Source: CAIKZZ01 sp036742455 (GTDB lineage Bacteria > Pseudomonadota > Gammaproteobacteria > Steroidobacterales > Steroidobacteraceae). Taken from it: a stretch of DNA of 64,000 nucleotides. The position numbers and the translations under genes were made by a program. Under the pieces are notes generated by a model. It had not been told where the DNA came from, made no database searches, and saw only the letters and a program-made list of their open reading frames with translations. Shown piece after piece: positions 16,106 through 24,798 of the stretch. Within the stretch, counting starts at the first letter, position 1. Each line of letters starts with the position of its first letter. The stretch covers positions 1 to 64,000 of the forward strand of contig DAINQU010000007.1 in assembly GCA_036742455.1 (NCBI GenBank), read 5' to 3'.

Positions 16106-17445
16106 AAGACCTTACCCAGGGCCCAATCGCACGACACCTGCTCACGATGGCCGCGCCGATGATGGTCGGCATGCTCGTTCAGACCCTCTACTACCTGGTC
16201 GACCTCTATTTCGTGTCTCGACTCGGTAACGCCACCGTCGCCGGCGTGGGGGCGGGAGCTGCGTTTGCGCTGGCGGTGATGGCACTCACCCAGGTGTTTT
16301 CCGTCGGCACCGTCGCGCTGATCGGGCGTGCGGTCGGCGCCAAGGACCGCGAGAGTGCCAATCTCGTCTTCAACCAGTCCTTGGTCCTGGCGGGGCTCTG
16401 TGGCGTCATCGCACTGATCGGTGGCTATGCGTTGGTCGGCCCGTACATGCGCGGCCTAGGCGCCGATCCCTCGACCACTGCCGCCGGTGAGACCTATCTT
16501 CACTGGTACATCCCGGGCCTTGCGCTGCAGTTCGCGTTGATCGCTCTCAGTTCCGCCCTGCGCGGCACGGGCATCGTCGGACCGACGATGACGGTACAAC
16601 TGACGACCGTGGTCGTGAATGCACTCCTAGCGCCGGTACTGATCGGCGGGGTCCTGACGGGACATCCGTTGGGCGCGGCCGGGGCCGGGCTCGCCAGTAC
16701 GATCGCAGTCGCGGTCGGGGTCGCTCTGCTGAGTTACTACTATCTGAAGTTAGAAAAGTACGTCGAATTCCATCCGGAACTTTGGCAGCCGCGGCTGGAG
16801 ACTTGGCGGCGCATTCTCAATATCGGTCTGCCCTCCGGTTTTGAATTCGGATTACTGTTTGTGTACCAGGTCGTGGTGTACACGGTCATTCGCGACTTCG
16901 GTTCGACGGCGCAGGCCGGCTTCGGCATCGGCGTACGCGTGATGCAGACGTTTTTTCTGCCGGCGATGGCCGTGTCCTTTGCGATTGCCCCGGTCGCGGC
17001 GCAGAACTTTGGCGCGCGTAATGCCGCACGCGTGCGCCAAGTGTTTCGAGATGGCACCTTGCTCGGTGGCGGTGTCATGCTGATTCTGATGCTGCTCTGC
17101 CAATGGCAAGGCGATCGGGTTATCGGTCTGTTTACGACGGATCCCGCCACCATCGCGGTCGGATCACAGTTCCTGCACATTATTTCGTTCAATTTCGTTC
17201 TCAGCGGCTTCATCTTTGCGTGCTCAGGGATCTTTCAAGCCCTCGGCAACACCTGGCCATCCGTCCTGGCCAGTGGCTCGCGCTTGATTCTGTTTGCGGT
17301 TCCCGCGCTCGTTCTGTCGAAGCACAGCGGCTTTCGGATAGAGCACGTGTGGATGCTATCCGTCGCGACCGTTGTGATTCAGGCGTCCCTAGCCGGACTC
17401 CTTGTCCGCCGAGAATTCAGGCGGCGACTGCAGTTCGCTGGCTGA
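16102..17445 (+). CDS. MATE family efflux transporter
   Basis: A 447-aa inner-membrane protein with 12 predicted helices in two MatE halves. The N-terminus (GPIARHLLTMAAPMMVGMLV) and the helix 1-2 loop LVDLYFVSRLGNATVAGVG are family signatures. MATE proteins extrude cationic drugs or metabolites using Na+ or H+. The gene is coupled by ATGA overlap to the hydroxyproline epimerase, so an amino-acid-derived or host-derived substrate is possible but unproven. It resembles the DinF/NorM branch; the subfamily cannot be decided by eye. Confidence 0.9.
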   Translation: MKDLTQGPIARHLLTMAAPMMVGMLVQTLYYLVDLYFVSRLGNATVAGVGAGAAFALAVMALTQVFSVGTVALIGRAVGAKDRESANLVFNQSLVLAGLCGVIALIGGYALVGPYMRGLGADPSTTAAGETYLHWYIPGLALQFALIALSSALRGTGIVGPTMTVQLTTVVVNALLAPVLIGGVLTGHPLGAAGAGLASTIAVAVGVALLSYYYLKLEKYVEFHPELWQPRLETWRRILNIGLPSGFEFGLLFVYQVVVYTVIRDFGSTAQAGFGIGVRVMQTFFLPAMAVSFAIAPVAAQNFGARNAARVRQVFRDGTLLGGGVMLILMLLCQWQGDRVIGLFTTDPATIAVGSQFLHIISFNFVLSGFIFACSGIFQALGNTWPSVLASGSRLILFAVPALVLSKHSGFRIEHVWMLSVATVVIQASLAGLLVRREFRRRLQFAG

Positions 17446-17452
17446 TGATGTT

Positions 17453-19939
17453 GTGCTGCCAACGCTACCCATACTAGAGGTCACCGACGAGTTAGCGCGC
17501 GCGCTTGATCACTTCGGTGCGGCGGTACTGGAGGCGCCACCCGGCGCTGGCAAGAGCACCGTCGTGCCCCTCGTATTGCTGGACGCGCCGTGGCTGCGGG
17601 GTCGAAAAATTCTCATGTTGGAGCCGCGCCGTCTGGCGGCACGGGCGGTCGCTACGCGTTTGGCCCAAACACTGGGGGAAACGCCGGGTGGGCGCGTCGG
17701 CTATCGAATGCGATTGGACACCAAAGTGTCTGCCGCCACCCGGATCGAGGTGATTACCGAGGGCATCCTGACGCGACGCCTCGAATCAGATCCGGCGTTG
17801 GAGGATGTCGGGTGTGTCATCTTCGATGAGTTTCACGAACGCAGTCTGATCGCCGATCTGGGTCTCGCGCTGTGTTTGGACGCGCGTCGCAACCTGCGAC
17901 ACGATCTGCGGGTGTTGGTCATGTCGGCCACGTTGGACGGAGCGGCAGTTGCGGCGTTATTGGGCGGTGCGCCGCGTGTCACGAGTCAGGGTCGTCAATT
18001 TCCCGTCGACGTCATCCATGCGCGGCGGCCTGTCGAACACGTTGAACGGGAACTCGCTTCGACGGTACTTCGTGCCTTGCACGACGCCCCGGGGGATGCG
18101 CTCGTTTTTTTGCCTGGCGCCGCCGAAATCCACCGCGTGGCACGCACCCTCGACTCCCTCGGACTTCCGCCTCAAACACACGTCGCGCCGCTGCTCGGCG
18201 AACTGTCCCCCGAGGCGCAGGATGCCGCCTTGCGCCCAAGCGCGAATGGGGAACGCAAAATCGTGCTCGCGACGAGCATCGCGGAGACGTCGTTGACGAT
18301 CGAGGGCATTCGTATCGTGGTCGACTCGGGGCTGGCCCGTCGCTCGCGATTTGACCCCGGTAGCGGCATGAGCCGGCTGGACACGCTGCCCGTCTCACTC
18401 GCAGCCGCTGAGCAACGACGCGGCCGCGCAGGCCGACTCGCACCCGGTGTGTGCTATCGGGTCTACACCGAAGCCGATCAGCGGCAATTGCCACTCACCA
18501 CATCCCCGGAGATCTTGGAGGCGGACCTCGCGCCGCTCGCGCTCGATCTGGCGCTCTGGGGAACGGCCGCTTCGGACCTCGCTTTTTTAGACGCACCGCC
18601 GGACGCGCATTTGGCGCAAGCGCGCGATCTGCTGACCGTGCTCGGCGCCTTGGATGCGGACGGTCGACCGACGCCCATGGCACGACGCATGAGCGCTCTC
18701 GGCGTGCATCCGCGACTGGCGCGCCTGCTCCTCTGCGCACGTCGAGGGGAGGCCAGCCGCATGGCATCCCGCCTCGCCGCCATCCTGACAGAGCGGGATT
18801 TTGCCCGGTCGCGACCGGGCGAGCGCAACGCGTCACTGGAAGCGCGACTCGAACTCTTGGAAGGACGCTCCGTGACCGGCTTGGACGTCGATCGCGGCGC
18901 GTTATCCCGCGTGCGTCGGTTAGCCGGCTTGTTTGAACGCGAAGCGGGCGGAGGCTCACTCGTGGCGCATGCCGGTCTGTTGTTGTCGGAAGCCTATCCC
19001 GACCGAATAGGTCGACGTCGAGGGACCACGCCACGCTATGTGCTATCGAATGGTCGAGGCGCGGCGTTTTCGGGCCCCGATAGTCTGTCGCAGCACGAGT
19101 TTCTCGTCGTCGCTGACCTCGATGGGGGGGATCGAGAAGCGCGTATCCATCTCGCCGCGGCGGTCGGTCGCGAGGCACTGTTGGAGCGACTGGACGGCGA
19201 GGTTGTCACCGTCGAACGCATTGAATGGGATGCCCGCCAAGAGCGAGTGGTCGCGCAACGTGAGCGCCGCTTCCAAGCATTGGTACTCGACGAAGCCGTT
19301 GTGCCGAAGCCGGATCCCCTCCGCGCCGTACCGGCGATGTTGGCCGGGATTCGGGCCATGGGCCTTGAATGCCTCCCGCTGCCACGCGCCGCCGACAGCT
19401 TACTCACCCGGATTGAATTCCTTCGCAGGGTGCTGCCACCGCTCGACGCCGCCGAGTGGCCGGACTGCTCGGACGCAGGTCTCTTGGCGACGCTGGACGA
19501 GTGGTTGGGCCCGTATCTGGAGGGCGTGCTTCGCCGTGAGCATTTGGCGCGTCTCGATCTCGCAGCGATTCTCTCCGCGCGACTCGATTACGGGCGCACG
19601 CGCGAACTGGACCGCTTGGCGCCGACCCACCTCGTCGTGCCCAGCGGTTCGCGGATCCCGATCGACTACGGGTCCGATCCACCGCGGGTGGCCGTTCGAC
19701 TGCAGGAGGTGTTTGGGCTGGCCGCCACGCCGACCGTCGCGGGTGGGCGGGTTGCGCTGGCGTTGGAACTGCTATCCCCAGCGCGTCGGCCGGTACAACT
19801 GACGAGCGATCTGGAGAGCTTTTGGTCGAGAGGCTATGCCGAAGTCCGCAAAGAACTCAAAGGTCGCTATCCCAAGCATTATTGGCCCGATGACCCGCGC
19901 AGCGCGGTGGCGACGGCTCGGGTACGGCCGCGGGACTGA
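17453..19939 (+). CDS. hrpB: ATP-dependent helicase HrpB
   Basis: A DExH helicase of about 828 aa. The GTG at 17453 starts 8 nt after the MATE stop and gives VLPTLPILEVTDELARAL, close to the E. coli HrpB N-terminus. A TTG at 17402 inside the MATE gene would add 17 residues. Motifs: APPGAGKST (I), DEFH (II), VMSATLDG (III), LATSIAETSLTIEGI (V), QRRGRAGR (VI). Helicase-associated and HrpB C-terminal domains follow. In E. coli HrpB is non-essential and its RNA substrate is uncertain; in plant pathogens the name HrpB is also used for an unrelated regulator. Confidence 0.93.
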   Translation: MLPTLPILEVTDELARALDHFGAAVLEAPPGAGKSTVVPLVLLDAPWLRGRKILMLEPRRLAARAVATRLAQTLGETPGGRVGYRMRLDTKVSAATRIEVITEGILTRRLESDPALEDVGCVIFDEFHERSLIADLGLALCLDARRNLRHDLRVLVMSATLDGAAVAALLGGAPRVTSQGRQFPVDVIHARRPVEHVERELASTVLRALHDAPGDALVFLPGAAEIHRVARTLDSLGLPPQTHVAPLLGELSPEAQDAALRPSANGERKIVLATSIAETSLTIEGIRIVVDSGLARRSRFDPGSGMSRLDTLPVSLAAAEQRRGRAGRLAPGVCYRVYTEADQRQLPLTTSPEILEADLAPLALDLALWGTAASDLAFLDAPPDAHLAQARDLLTVLGALDADGRPTPMARRMSALGVHPRLARLLLCARRGEASRMASRLAAILTERDFARSRPGERNASLEARLELLEGRSVTGLDVDRGALSRVRRLAGLFEREAGGGSLVAHAGLLLSEAYPDRIGRRRGTTPRYVLSNGRGAAFSGPDSLSQHEFLVVADLDGGDREARIHLAAAVGREALLERLDGEVVTVERIEWDARQERVVAQRERRFQALVLDEAVVPKPDPLRAVPAMLAGIRAMGLECLPLPRAADSLLTRIEFLRRVLPPLDAAEWPDCSDAGLLATLDEWLGPYLEGVLRREHLARLDLAAILSARLDYGRTRELDRLAPTHLVVPSGSRIPIDYGSDPPRVAVRLQEVFGLAATPTVAGGRVALALELLSPARRPVQLTSDLESFWSRGYAEVRKELKGRYPKHYWPDDPRSAVATARVRPRD

Positions 19940-19940
19940 A

Positions 19941-20555
19941 TCAGGACCGCTCACGCATCGGTCGACGCACGAACAGCAGATACAGGATCGCTAAAGCCGC
20001 GACACCGGCACCGATCCACAGCGTGATGCGGTGTACATCACCGGCGAGTAACGCCTCGTCGTGTCCGGCCGCCACGCCAACGACGACCAATACGGTGCTC
20101 CACGCGGCAGATCCCACGAGCGTTGCAATCGAATAGCGCAGGTAGGACATGCGGACCAGTCCCGCCGGCAGTCCGATCAAATGCCGGATCACGGGTAAGA
20201 GCCGCGCGGCGAACACACCGTAAGAGCCGACCGAAGCGGCCCAGCGCTCGGCACCCCTCAGAGCGGCCGGTGAAATCAATACATAGCGGCCGTAGCGCTC
20301 CACGATCGGTCGACCCAAGTAGCGCGCCAACGCGTACATCACGCTGGCCCCAACCCAAGAGCCGACCGCGGCAGCGGCCACGATGCCCGGCAAGCTCAGT
20401 TGACCGGTCGTTACCGCCAAATGGGCGGCCGGTGGGATCACCAGTTCGGACGGTAACGGGACTATGCTGCTCTCAACCGCCATCAGCAACGCGATGACGC
20501 TGTACCCGCCGTCGACCAGCACGGATAAATACCAGTCTATGAAGGCCTTGATCAC
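19941..20555 (-). CDS. DedA family membrane protein
   Basis: A 204-aa protein with 5-6 hydrophobic segments. It has the DedA/SNARE-associated core: an acidic-Pro segment VESSIVPLPSELVIPPA (about residues 28-44) and an Arg-Pro helix FAARLLPVIRHLIGLPAG (about 115-132). DedA proteins are lipid flippases or carriers, including undecaprenyl phosphate recyclers and phosphatidylethanolamine flippases. The C-terminus is Arg-rich. It is convergent with hrpB (1 nt between stops) and divergent from the DUF1475 lipid operon. Confidence 0.9.
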   Translation of the reverse strand: MIKAFIDWYLSVLVDGGYSVIALLMAVESSIVPLPSELVIPPAAHLAVTTGQLSLPGIVAAAAVGSWVGASVMYALARYLGRPIVERYGRYVLISPAALRGAERWAASVGSYGVFAARLLPVIRHLIGLPAGLVRMSYLRYSIATLVGSAAWSTVLVVVGVAAGHDEALLAGDVHRITLWIGAGVAALAILYLLFVRRPMRERS

Positions 20556-20665
20556 GTCGACGTCCTCTCGAATCCCGTCGGCCGATCATAGCGCAGCAAT
20601 GGACAGTCGTAGAGCTTATGTACAGATGCTATTCTGGACTCATGCTTATCAGACCGGAGTTCGCT

Positions 20666-21010
20666 ATGTCCTCACGCCGAATACTCCAAGTGTTATTCAG
20701 CCTCATCCTGTTGGGTATGGCGTTGATCACCACGTGGGCGAGCATCCGCCAACCCGTCTGGCAATGGGGTGGCCTACACGGACCTGACGCGCCGTGGACC
20801 TGGGCGACACTGGCTGACGCGTACGCAGGCTTCCTCACCTTCTTTGTGTTTGTCGTCGCGCGTGAGCGGCGACTCGCTGCCTGTATCGCGTGGCTGATCG
20901 CCATTCTGCTGCTTGGCAACATGGCGATGTCGCTCTATATGCTCTTGGCCTTGGCGCGCCTACCGGCGACGGCCCCTCTGTCCGCGCTGCTGACGCCGGT
21001 GCGCTCATGA
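20666..21010 (+). CDS. DUF1475 membrane protein
   Basis: A 114-aa protein. The ATG at 20666 has GGAG 6 nt upstream. Three hydrophobic helices are visible. The segment QWGGLHGPDAPWTWATLADAY, then FLTFF and ILLLGNMAMSLYMLL, matches my memory of the DUF1475 family. Its function is unknown. It is the first of three genes joined by 4-nt start/stop overlaps, ahead of a DUF1295 protein and a cyclopropane-synthase-like methyltransferase, so a part in membrane lipid modification is inferred from context. Confidence 0.75.
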   Translation: MSSRRILQVLFSLILLGMALITTWASIRQPVWQWGGLHGPDAPWTWATLADAYAGFLTFFVFVVARERRLAACIAWLIAILLLGNMAMSLYMLLALARLPATAPLSALLTPVRS

Positions 21011-21810
21011 CGTTGGTGTCACTCTCGGTACTCGGCGCCGGTGTCGTTGTCGCCGTGATGTGCCTGACGTTCGTCATCGGCCGGCGACTGCAGAATTACT
21101 CGTATGTCGATATCGCCTGGTCGGCAAACTTTGCCCTGCTCGCAGTGCTGTACGGTGTCTGTGGGAATGGCCTGCCGGCACGGCGGTGGATGGTCGCCGT
21201 GATCGTATCGCTCTGGAGCGTACGACTGGCGTGGCATTTGGCACGGCGAGTGATCGGGCACCCTGAGGAAGGGCGGTACGTCGAATTACGCAGCCGCTGG
21301 GGCGAAAAGGGCGTTGCCGCGTTTGAGCGGCGTATGTTGCGGTTCTACCTCATACAGGCTGCGCTCGACGTCATCCTGTCTTGGCCGATGCTGCTGGCGG
21401 CAACCAACGCCGCTCCGACGCTGACGGCCATCGAATGGGTCGGCGCCGGGCTCTGGGTGTTGGCGATCTCGGGCGAAACCATCGCCGACGCGCAGCTCGC
21501 GCGATTCAAAGCAGACCCAACGATGCGCGGGCGTGTCTGTGATCGGGGTTTGTGGTCGTGGTCGCGACACCCTAATTATTTCTTCGAGTGGTTGGTGTGG
21601 GTGGCCTACGCGCTGATTGCATTGGCAGTCCCCACCCTCGGTTGGAGTGGGCTCCTCATGCCCGCCCTCATGCTGTACTTCTTGCTGAAGGTCACCGGCA
21701 TTCCGGCGACAGAGGCTCAGGCGCTGCGCACCAAGGGCGCCGCGTACGCCGATTACCAAGCCCGAACCAGTGCTTTTGTGCCCATGCCACCGCGCCGGAG
21801 TATCCGATGA
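21007..21810 (+). CDS. DUF1295 (steroid 5-alpha-reductase-like) membrane protein
   Basis: A 267-aa polytopic protein starting in an ATGA overlap with DUF1475 (21007-21010). The C-terminal half has the reductase/methyltransferase-like signature GRVCDRGLWSWSRHPNYFFEW (about residue 178 on) and ends LLKVTGIPATEAQALRTKG. DUF1295 is distantly related to 3-oxo-5-alpha-steroid 4-dehydrogenases and isoprenylcysteine methyltransferases, which act on double bonds or termini of lipids at the membrane with NADPH or SAM. Coupling to a fatty-acyl methyltransferase suggests it acts on the same acyl chain. The reaction itself is not established here. Confidence 0.85.
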   Translation: MTLVSLSVLGAGVVVAVMCLTFVIGRRLQNYSYVDIAWSANFALLAVLYGVCGNGLPARRWMVAVIVSLWSVRLAWHLARRVIGHPEEGRYVELRSRWGEKGVAAFERRMLRFYLIQAALDVILSWPMLLAATNAAPTLTAIEWVGAGLWVLAISGETIADAQLARFKADPTMRGRVCDRGLWSWSRHPNYFFEWLVWVAYALIALAVPTLGWSGLLMPALMLYFLLKVTGIPATEAQALRTKGAAYADYQARTSAFVPMPPRRSIR

Positions 21811-22895
21811 ATGCACCTCGCCCGCCGCTCTCGCAGCGCCTCCTCGAAGCCGGTTTGCTGCCGGATCCGGTCATTCGCATGGGGATCCGCCATCTCCTCC
21901 GGGAACGCCTACGACATGAGGATCGCGGTAGCCCCGAGGCTAATCAGCAGTACCAACAGTCCTTTCTCGAATCGTTACGGCAGAGCCCCGTGGCCATTGA
22001 GACGGCAGCGGCCAATGAGCAGCACTACGAAGTACCGGCGGCTTTTTACGAGCGCGTGCTCGGCCCCCATCTGAAATACTCGTGCTGCTACTACCGACTC
22101 GACGGCCGCGGTGATCAAGAGACCGTGGGCGGAACCGATCTCGGTAGTGCCGAAGCCGCCATGCTGGACCTCACCATTCAACGGGCGGGTCTGCAAGACG
22201 GCGATCGTATTCTGGAACTTGGCTGCGGATGGGGATCGTTGACGCTGCGAATGGCCGAGCGCTTCCCGCGGGCGCGCATCACAGCCGTCTCCAACTCCGC
22301 GTCGCAGCGGGAATTCATCTTGGGACGCGCGGCGGCGCGCGGACTGTCCAATCTCGAAATCCTCACGCGCGATGCCAATGTGCTCGATTTTCCCGCGGAA
22401 CAGCAGTTCGACCGCGCCGTGTCGGTGGAGATGTTTGAGCACATGCGCAACTACGAGACGCTGTTTGGGCGTATCGCCCGGTGGCTCGTTCCGGGTGGAA
22501 CCCTCTTCGTGCACGTGTTCGCACACCGGGAGCACGCCTATCCCTTCGATGTCGACGGGGACAACGACTGGATGGCGCGCTATTTCTTCACCGGCGGCCT
22601 GATGCCCAGCGACGATCTACTGCTGCATTTCCAGAAAGACCTGATCGTGCGCAACCACTGGCGCGTGGATGGTCGCCATTACGGCCAAACCGCGGAAGAT
22701 TGGTTGCGGCGCATGGACGCCGCCCGCTCCGAACTCGAGCCGGTATTGGCCGCCACGTATGGCCAGCCCAATGTGCGGCTTTGGTGGATCCGCTGGCGCG
22801 TCTTTTTCATGGCCTGTGCGGAACTCTGGAACTTCCGCGGCGGTTCCGAGTGGTTCGTTTCCCACTATCTGTTCGAAAAACGCGGCGGGCACTGA
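21807..22895 (+). CDS. Cyclopropane-fatty-acyl-phospholipid synthase family methyltransferase
   Basis: A 362-aa SAM-dependent enzyme whose ATG overlaps the DUF1295 stop (21807-21810). The SAM fold starts near residue 125: LELGCGWGSLTLRMAERFP, then ITAVSNSASQREFI, VSVEMFEHMRNY and the lipid-site segments KYSCCYYRL and FAHREHAYPF. The C-terminus reads WIRWRVFFMACAELWNFRGG. It is close in length to the shorter Cfa-like branch. Cfa enzymes add a methylene or methyl to a cis double bond of phospholipid acyl chains. With a putative membrane reductase next door, a methyl-branched rather than cyclopropane product is possible (inference). Confidence 0.88.
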   Translation: MNAPRPPLSQRLLEAGLLPDPVIRMGIRHLLRERLRHEDRGSPEANQQYQQSFLESLRQSPVAIETAAANEQHYEVPAAFYERVLGPHLKYSCCYYRLDGRGDQETVGGTDLGSAEAAMLDLTIQRAGLQDGDRILELGCGWGSLTLRMAERFPRARITAVSNSASQREFILGRAAARGLSNLEILTRDANVLDFPAEQQFDRAVSVEMFEHMRNYETLFGRIARWLVPGGTLFVHVFAHREHAYPFDVDGDNDWMARYFFTGGLMPSDDLLLHFQKDLIVRNHWRVDGRHYGQTAEDWLRRMDAARSELEPVLAATYGQPNVRLWWIRWRVFFMACAELWNFRGGSEWFVSHYLFEKRGGH

Positions 22896-23066
22896 CAGCG
22901 CGCCTTGGGGGCGGCGGCACTGCAGGTCGCCGCCGCTCCGCCGAGTGGGCGGCCCGTATTCGGAAACTTTCTGCGGCCGGATGGTTTCGCTTGCCACACG
23001 ATTTGTGCCATGCTCCGGCCCGCTCCAAGGTCTCCGGTAACGCGGTCATTAGTAGTCCCCCACACC

Positions 23067-24794
23067 ATGACTTCCACACGCACCGCTTGGAGCACCGCAA
23101 GCAGAGGCGCCCCCTCTCGCTTTGACCTCATCGCCTTCGTCCTCGTCGTAGGACTCTTCGCGTTTTTTGCGGCCGCGAGTAAAGGCGTGCTGGCGCCGAT
23201 CTCGTCGCTGGACGTCACACCCATATCGCTTGATCCGGCGCAGCTCCCGTATTTGGTGGCTCGATCGACGCTGCGCATGCTGGCGGGCCTGCTGCTCTCG
23301 CTGCTGTTTACCTTCACGTATGCCACGTGGGCGGCCAAGAGCCCGCGCGCCGGACGGATCCTGATCCCCGTTTTGGACGTACTTCAGTCGATCCCGATTC
23401 TGACGTTTCTCTCCGTCACGCTCGTTTTCTTCATGTCGCTCGCCCCGGGCCGCGTACTCGGCGCCGAATTTGCGGCGGTGTTCATTATCTTCACCAGCCA
23501 GGCCTGGAACATGGCCTTTAGCTTTTACCAGAGCCTTCGAACCGTTCCGACCGAGCTGACCGAGGCCGCGCGCAGCTTCCGCTTGTCGGGCTGGTCGCGG
23601 TTCTGGCGCCTCGAGGTGCCCTTTGGCATGCCCCCGCTGGTCTGGAACATGATGATGTCGATGTCCGGCGGTTGGTTCTTTGTCGTCGCATCCGAGGCGA
23701 TCACCGTAGGCCCAACGACCGTAACGCTCCCCGGAATCGGCGCCTACATCGACCTTGCGATCCGTCAGAAGGATCTGCATGCGGTGAGCTACGCCATTTT
23801 GGCCATGCTGGCGGTCATCCTCGTCTACGATCAGCTGCTCTTCCGTCCCTTGGTCGCCTGGTCGGACCGGTTCCGCTTTGATTCCGAACCCGGCGCGCCG
23901 GCCCCCAGTTCATGGGTCTTGGACGCTTTGGCGGGCAGTCGACTGATTGCTCGGTCGCTGCGTCGCCTCCGTGGGTTTGGCCGCATGCTGGGCGCAGCCA
24001 TTCGCGTTGCACCCGGCAGCAGTTCCCCGGACGTAGCGGCTACCAATGCCGAGAACTTAGACCGCATTGCGACCGGTGTGCTCGCGACACTGATTGGCCT
24101 CGCTGTGTGGCAGGCCGCGTGGTTCCTAGCACCGGACTTGGGTTGGCAAGACCTTCTCTCCACGTTCGGGCTGGGTGCTATTACGGCGATACGCGTCTTT
24201 GCGCTGATCGCGTTGGCGAGCCTCGTCTGGGTCCCCGTGGGTATCTACGTTGGGCTGAGACCCAAAGTCGCCCGGGTCGTGCAACCGGTAGCTCAGTTCC
24301 TCGCCGCATTCCCAAACAACCTGCTGTTTCCGTTTGCGGTCGCCGCGATCGTGAACTTTAAGCTCAATGCCAACATCTGGCTGAGCCCGCTCATGATTCT
24401 CGGAACGCAGTGGTACATCCTGTTTAACGTGGTCGCCGGCGCGTCCGCCATGCCAACCGAAATGCGGCATGTATCCAACAATTTCCACGTCAAGGGATGG
24501 CTGTGGTGGCGCAAGATTGCGCTGCCTGCGGTGATGCCGTTCTATGTCACCGGCGCGATTACCGCGTCGGGCGGTTCTTGGAACGCCGCCATTGTCGCCG
24601 AAGTGGCCAGTTGGGGTGATCAGCACCTGTCGGCCACGGGTCTGGGCAGCTACATCGCGCACGCAACCACCGACGGTGACTTTCACCGTATCGTGCTCGG
24701 CACCGTGACCATGAGCCTGTATGTGCTCTTGATCAATCGGCTCCTTTGGCGCCCCCTCTACTACTACGCAGAACGCAAGTTCCGCCTATCGTGA
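23067..24794 (+). CDS. ABC transporter permease, two fused permease domains (nitrate/sulfonate type)
   Basis: A 575-aa protein with two binding-protein-dependent permease domains (about residues 65-255 and 365-565) on one chain. Each has an EAA-like coupling loop: TELTEAARSFRLSGWSRFWR and TEMRHVSNNFHVKGWLWWRK. The ATG at 23067 gives a Ser/Arg-rich start ahead of the first helix. The partner ATPase starts 4 nt downstream. No periplasmic binding protein is near. The family resembles SsuC/NrtB-type importers, but the substrate is not deducible. Confidence 0.87.
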   Translation: MTSTRTAWSTASRGAPSRFDLIAFVLVVGLFAFFAAASKGVLAPISSLDVTPISLDPAQLPYLVARSTLRMLAGLLLSLLFTFTYATWAAKSPRAGRILIPVLDVLQSIPILTFLSVTLVFFMSLAPGRVLGAEFAAVFIIFTSQAWNMAFSFYQSLRTVPTELTEAARSFRLSGWSRFWRLEVPFGMPPLVWNMMMSMSGGWFFVVASEAITVGPTTVTLPGIGAYIDLAIRQKDLHAVSYAILAMLAVILVYDQLLFRPLVAWSDRFRFDSEPGAPAPSSWVLDALAGSRLIARSLRRLRGFGRMLGAAIRVAPGSSSPDVAATNAENLDRIATGVLATLIGLAVWQAAWFLAPDLGWQDLLSTFGLGAITAIRVFALIALASLVWVPVGIYVGLRPKVARVVQPVAQFLAAFPNNLLFPFAVAAIVNFKLNANIWLSPLMILGTQWYILFNVVAGASAMPTEMRHVSNNFHVKGWLWWRKIALPAVMPFYVTGAITASGGSWNAAIVAEVASWGDQHLSATGLGSYIAHATTDGDFHRIVLGTVTMSLYVLLINRLLWRPLYYYAERKFRLS

Positions 24795-24798
24795 TGCC

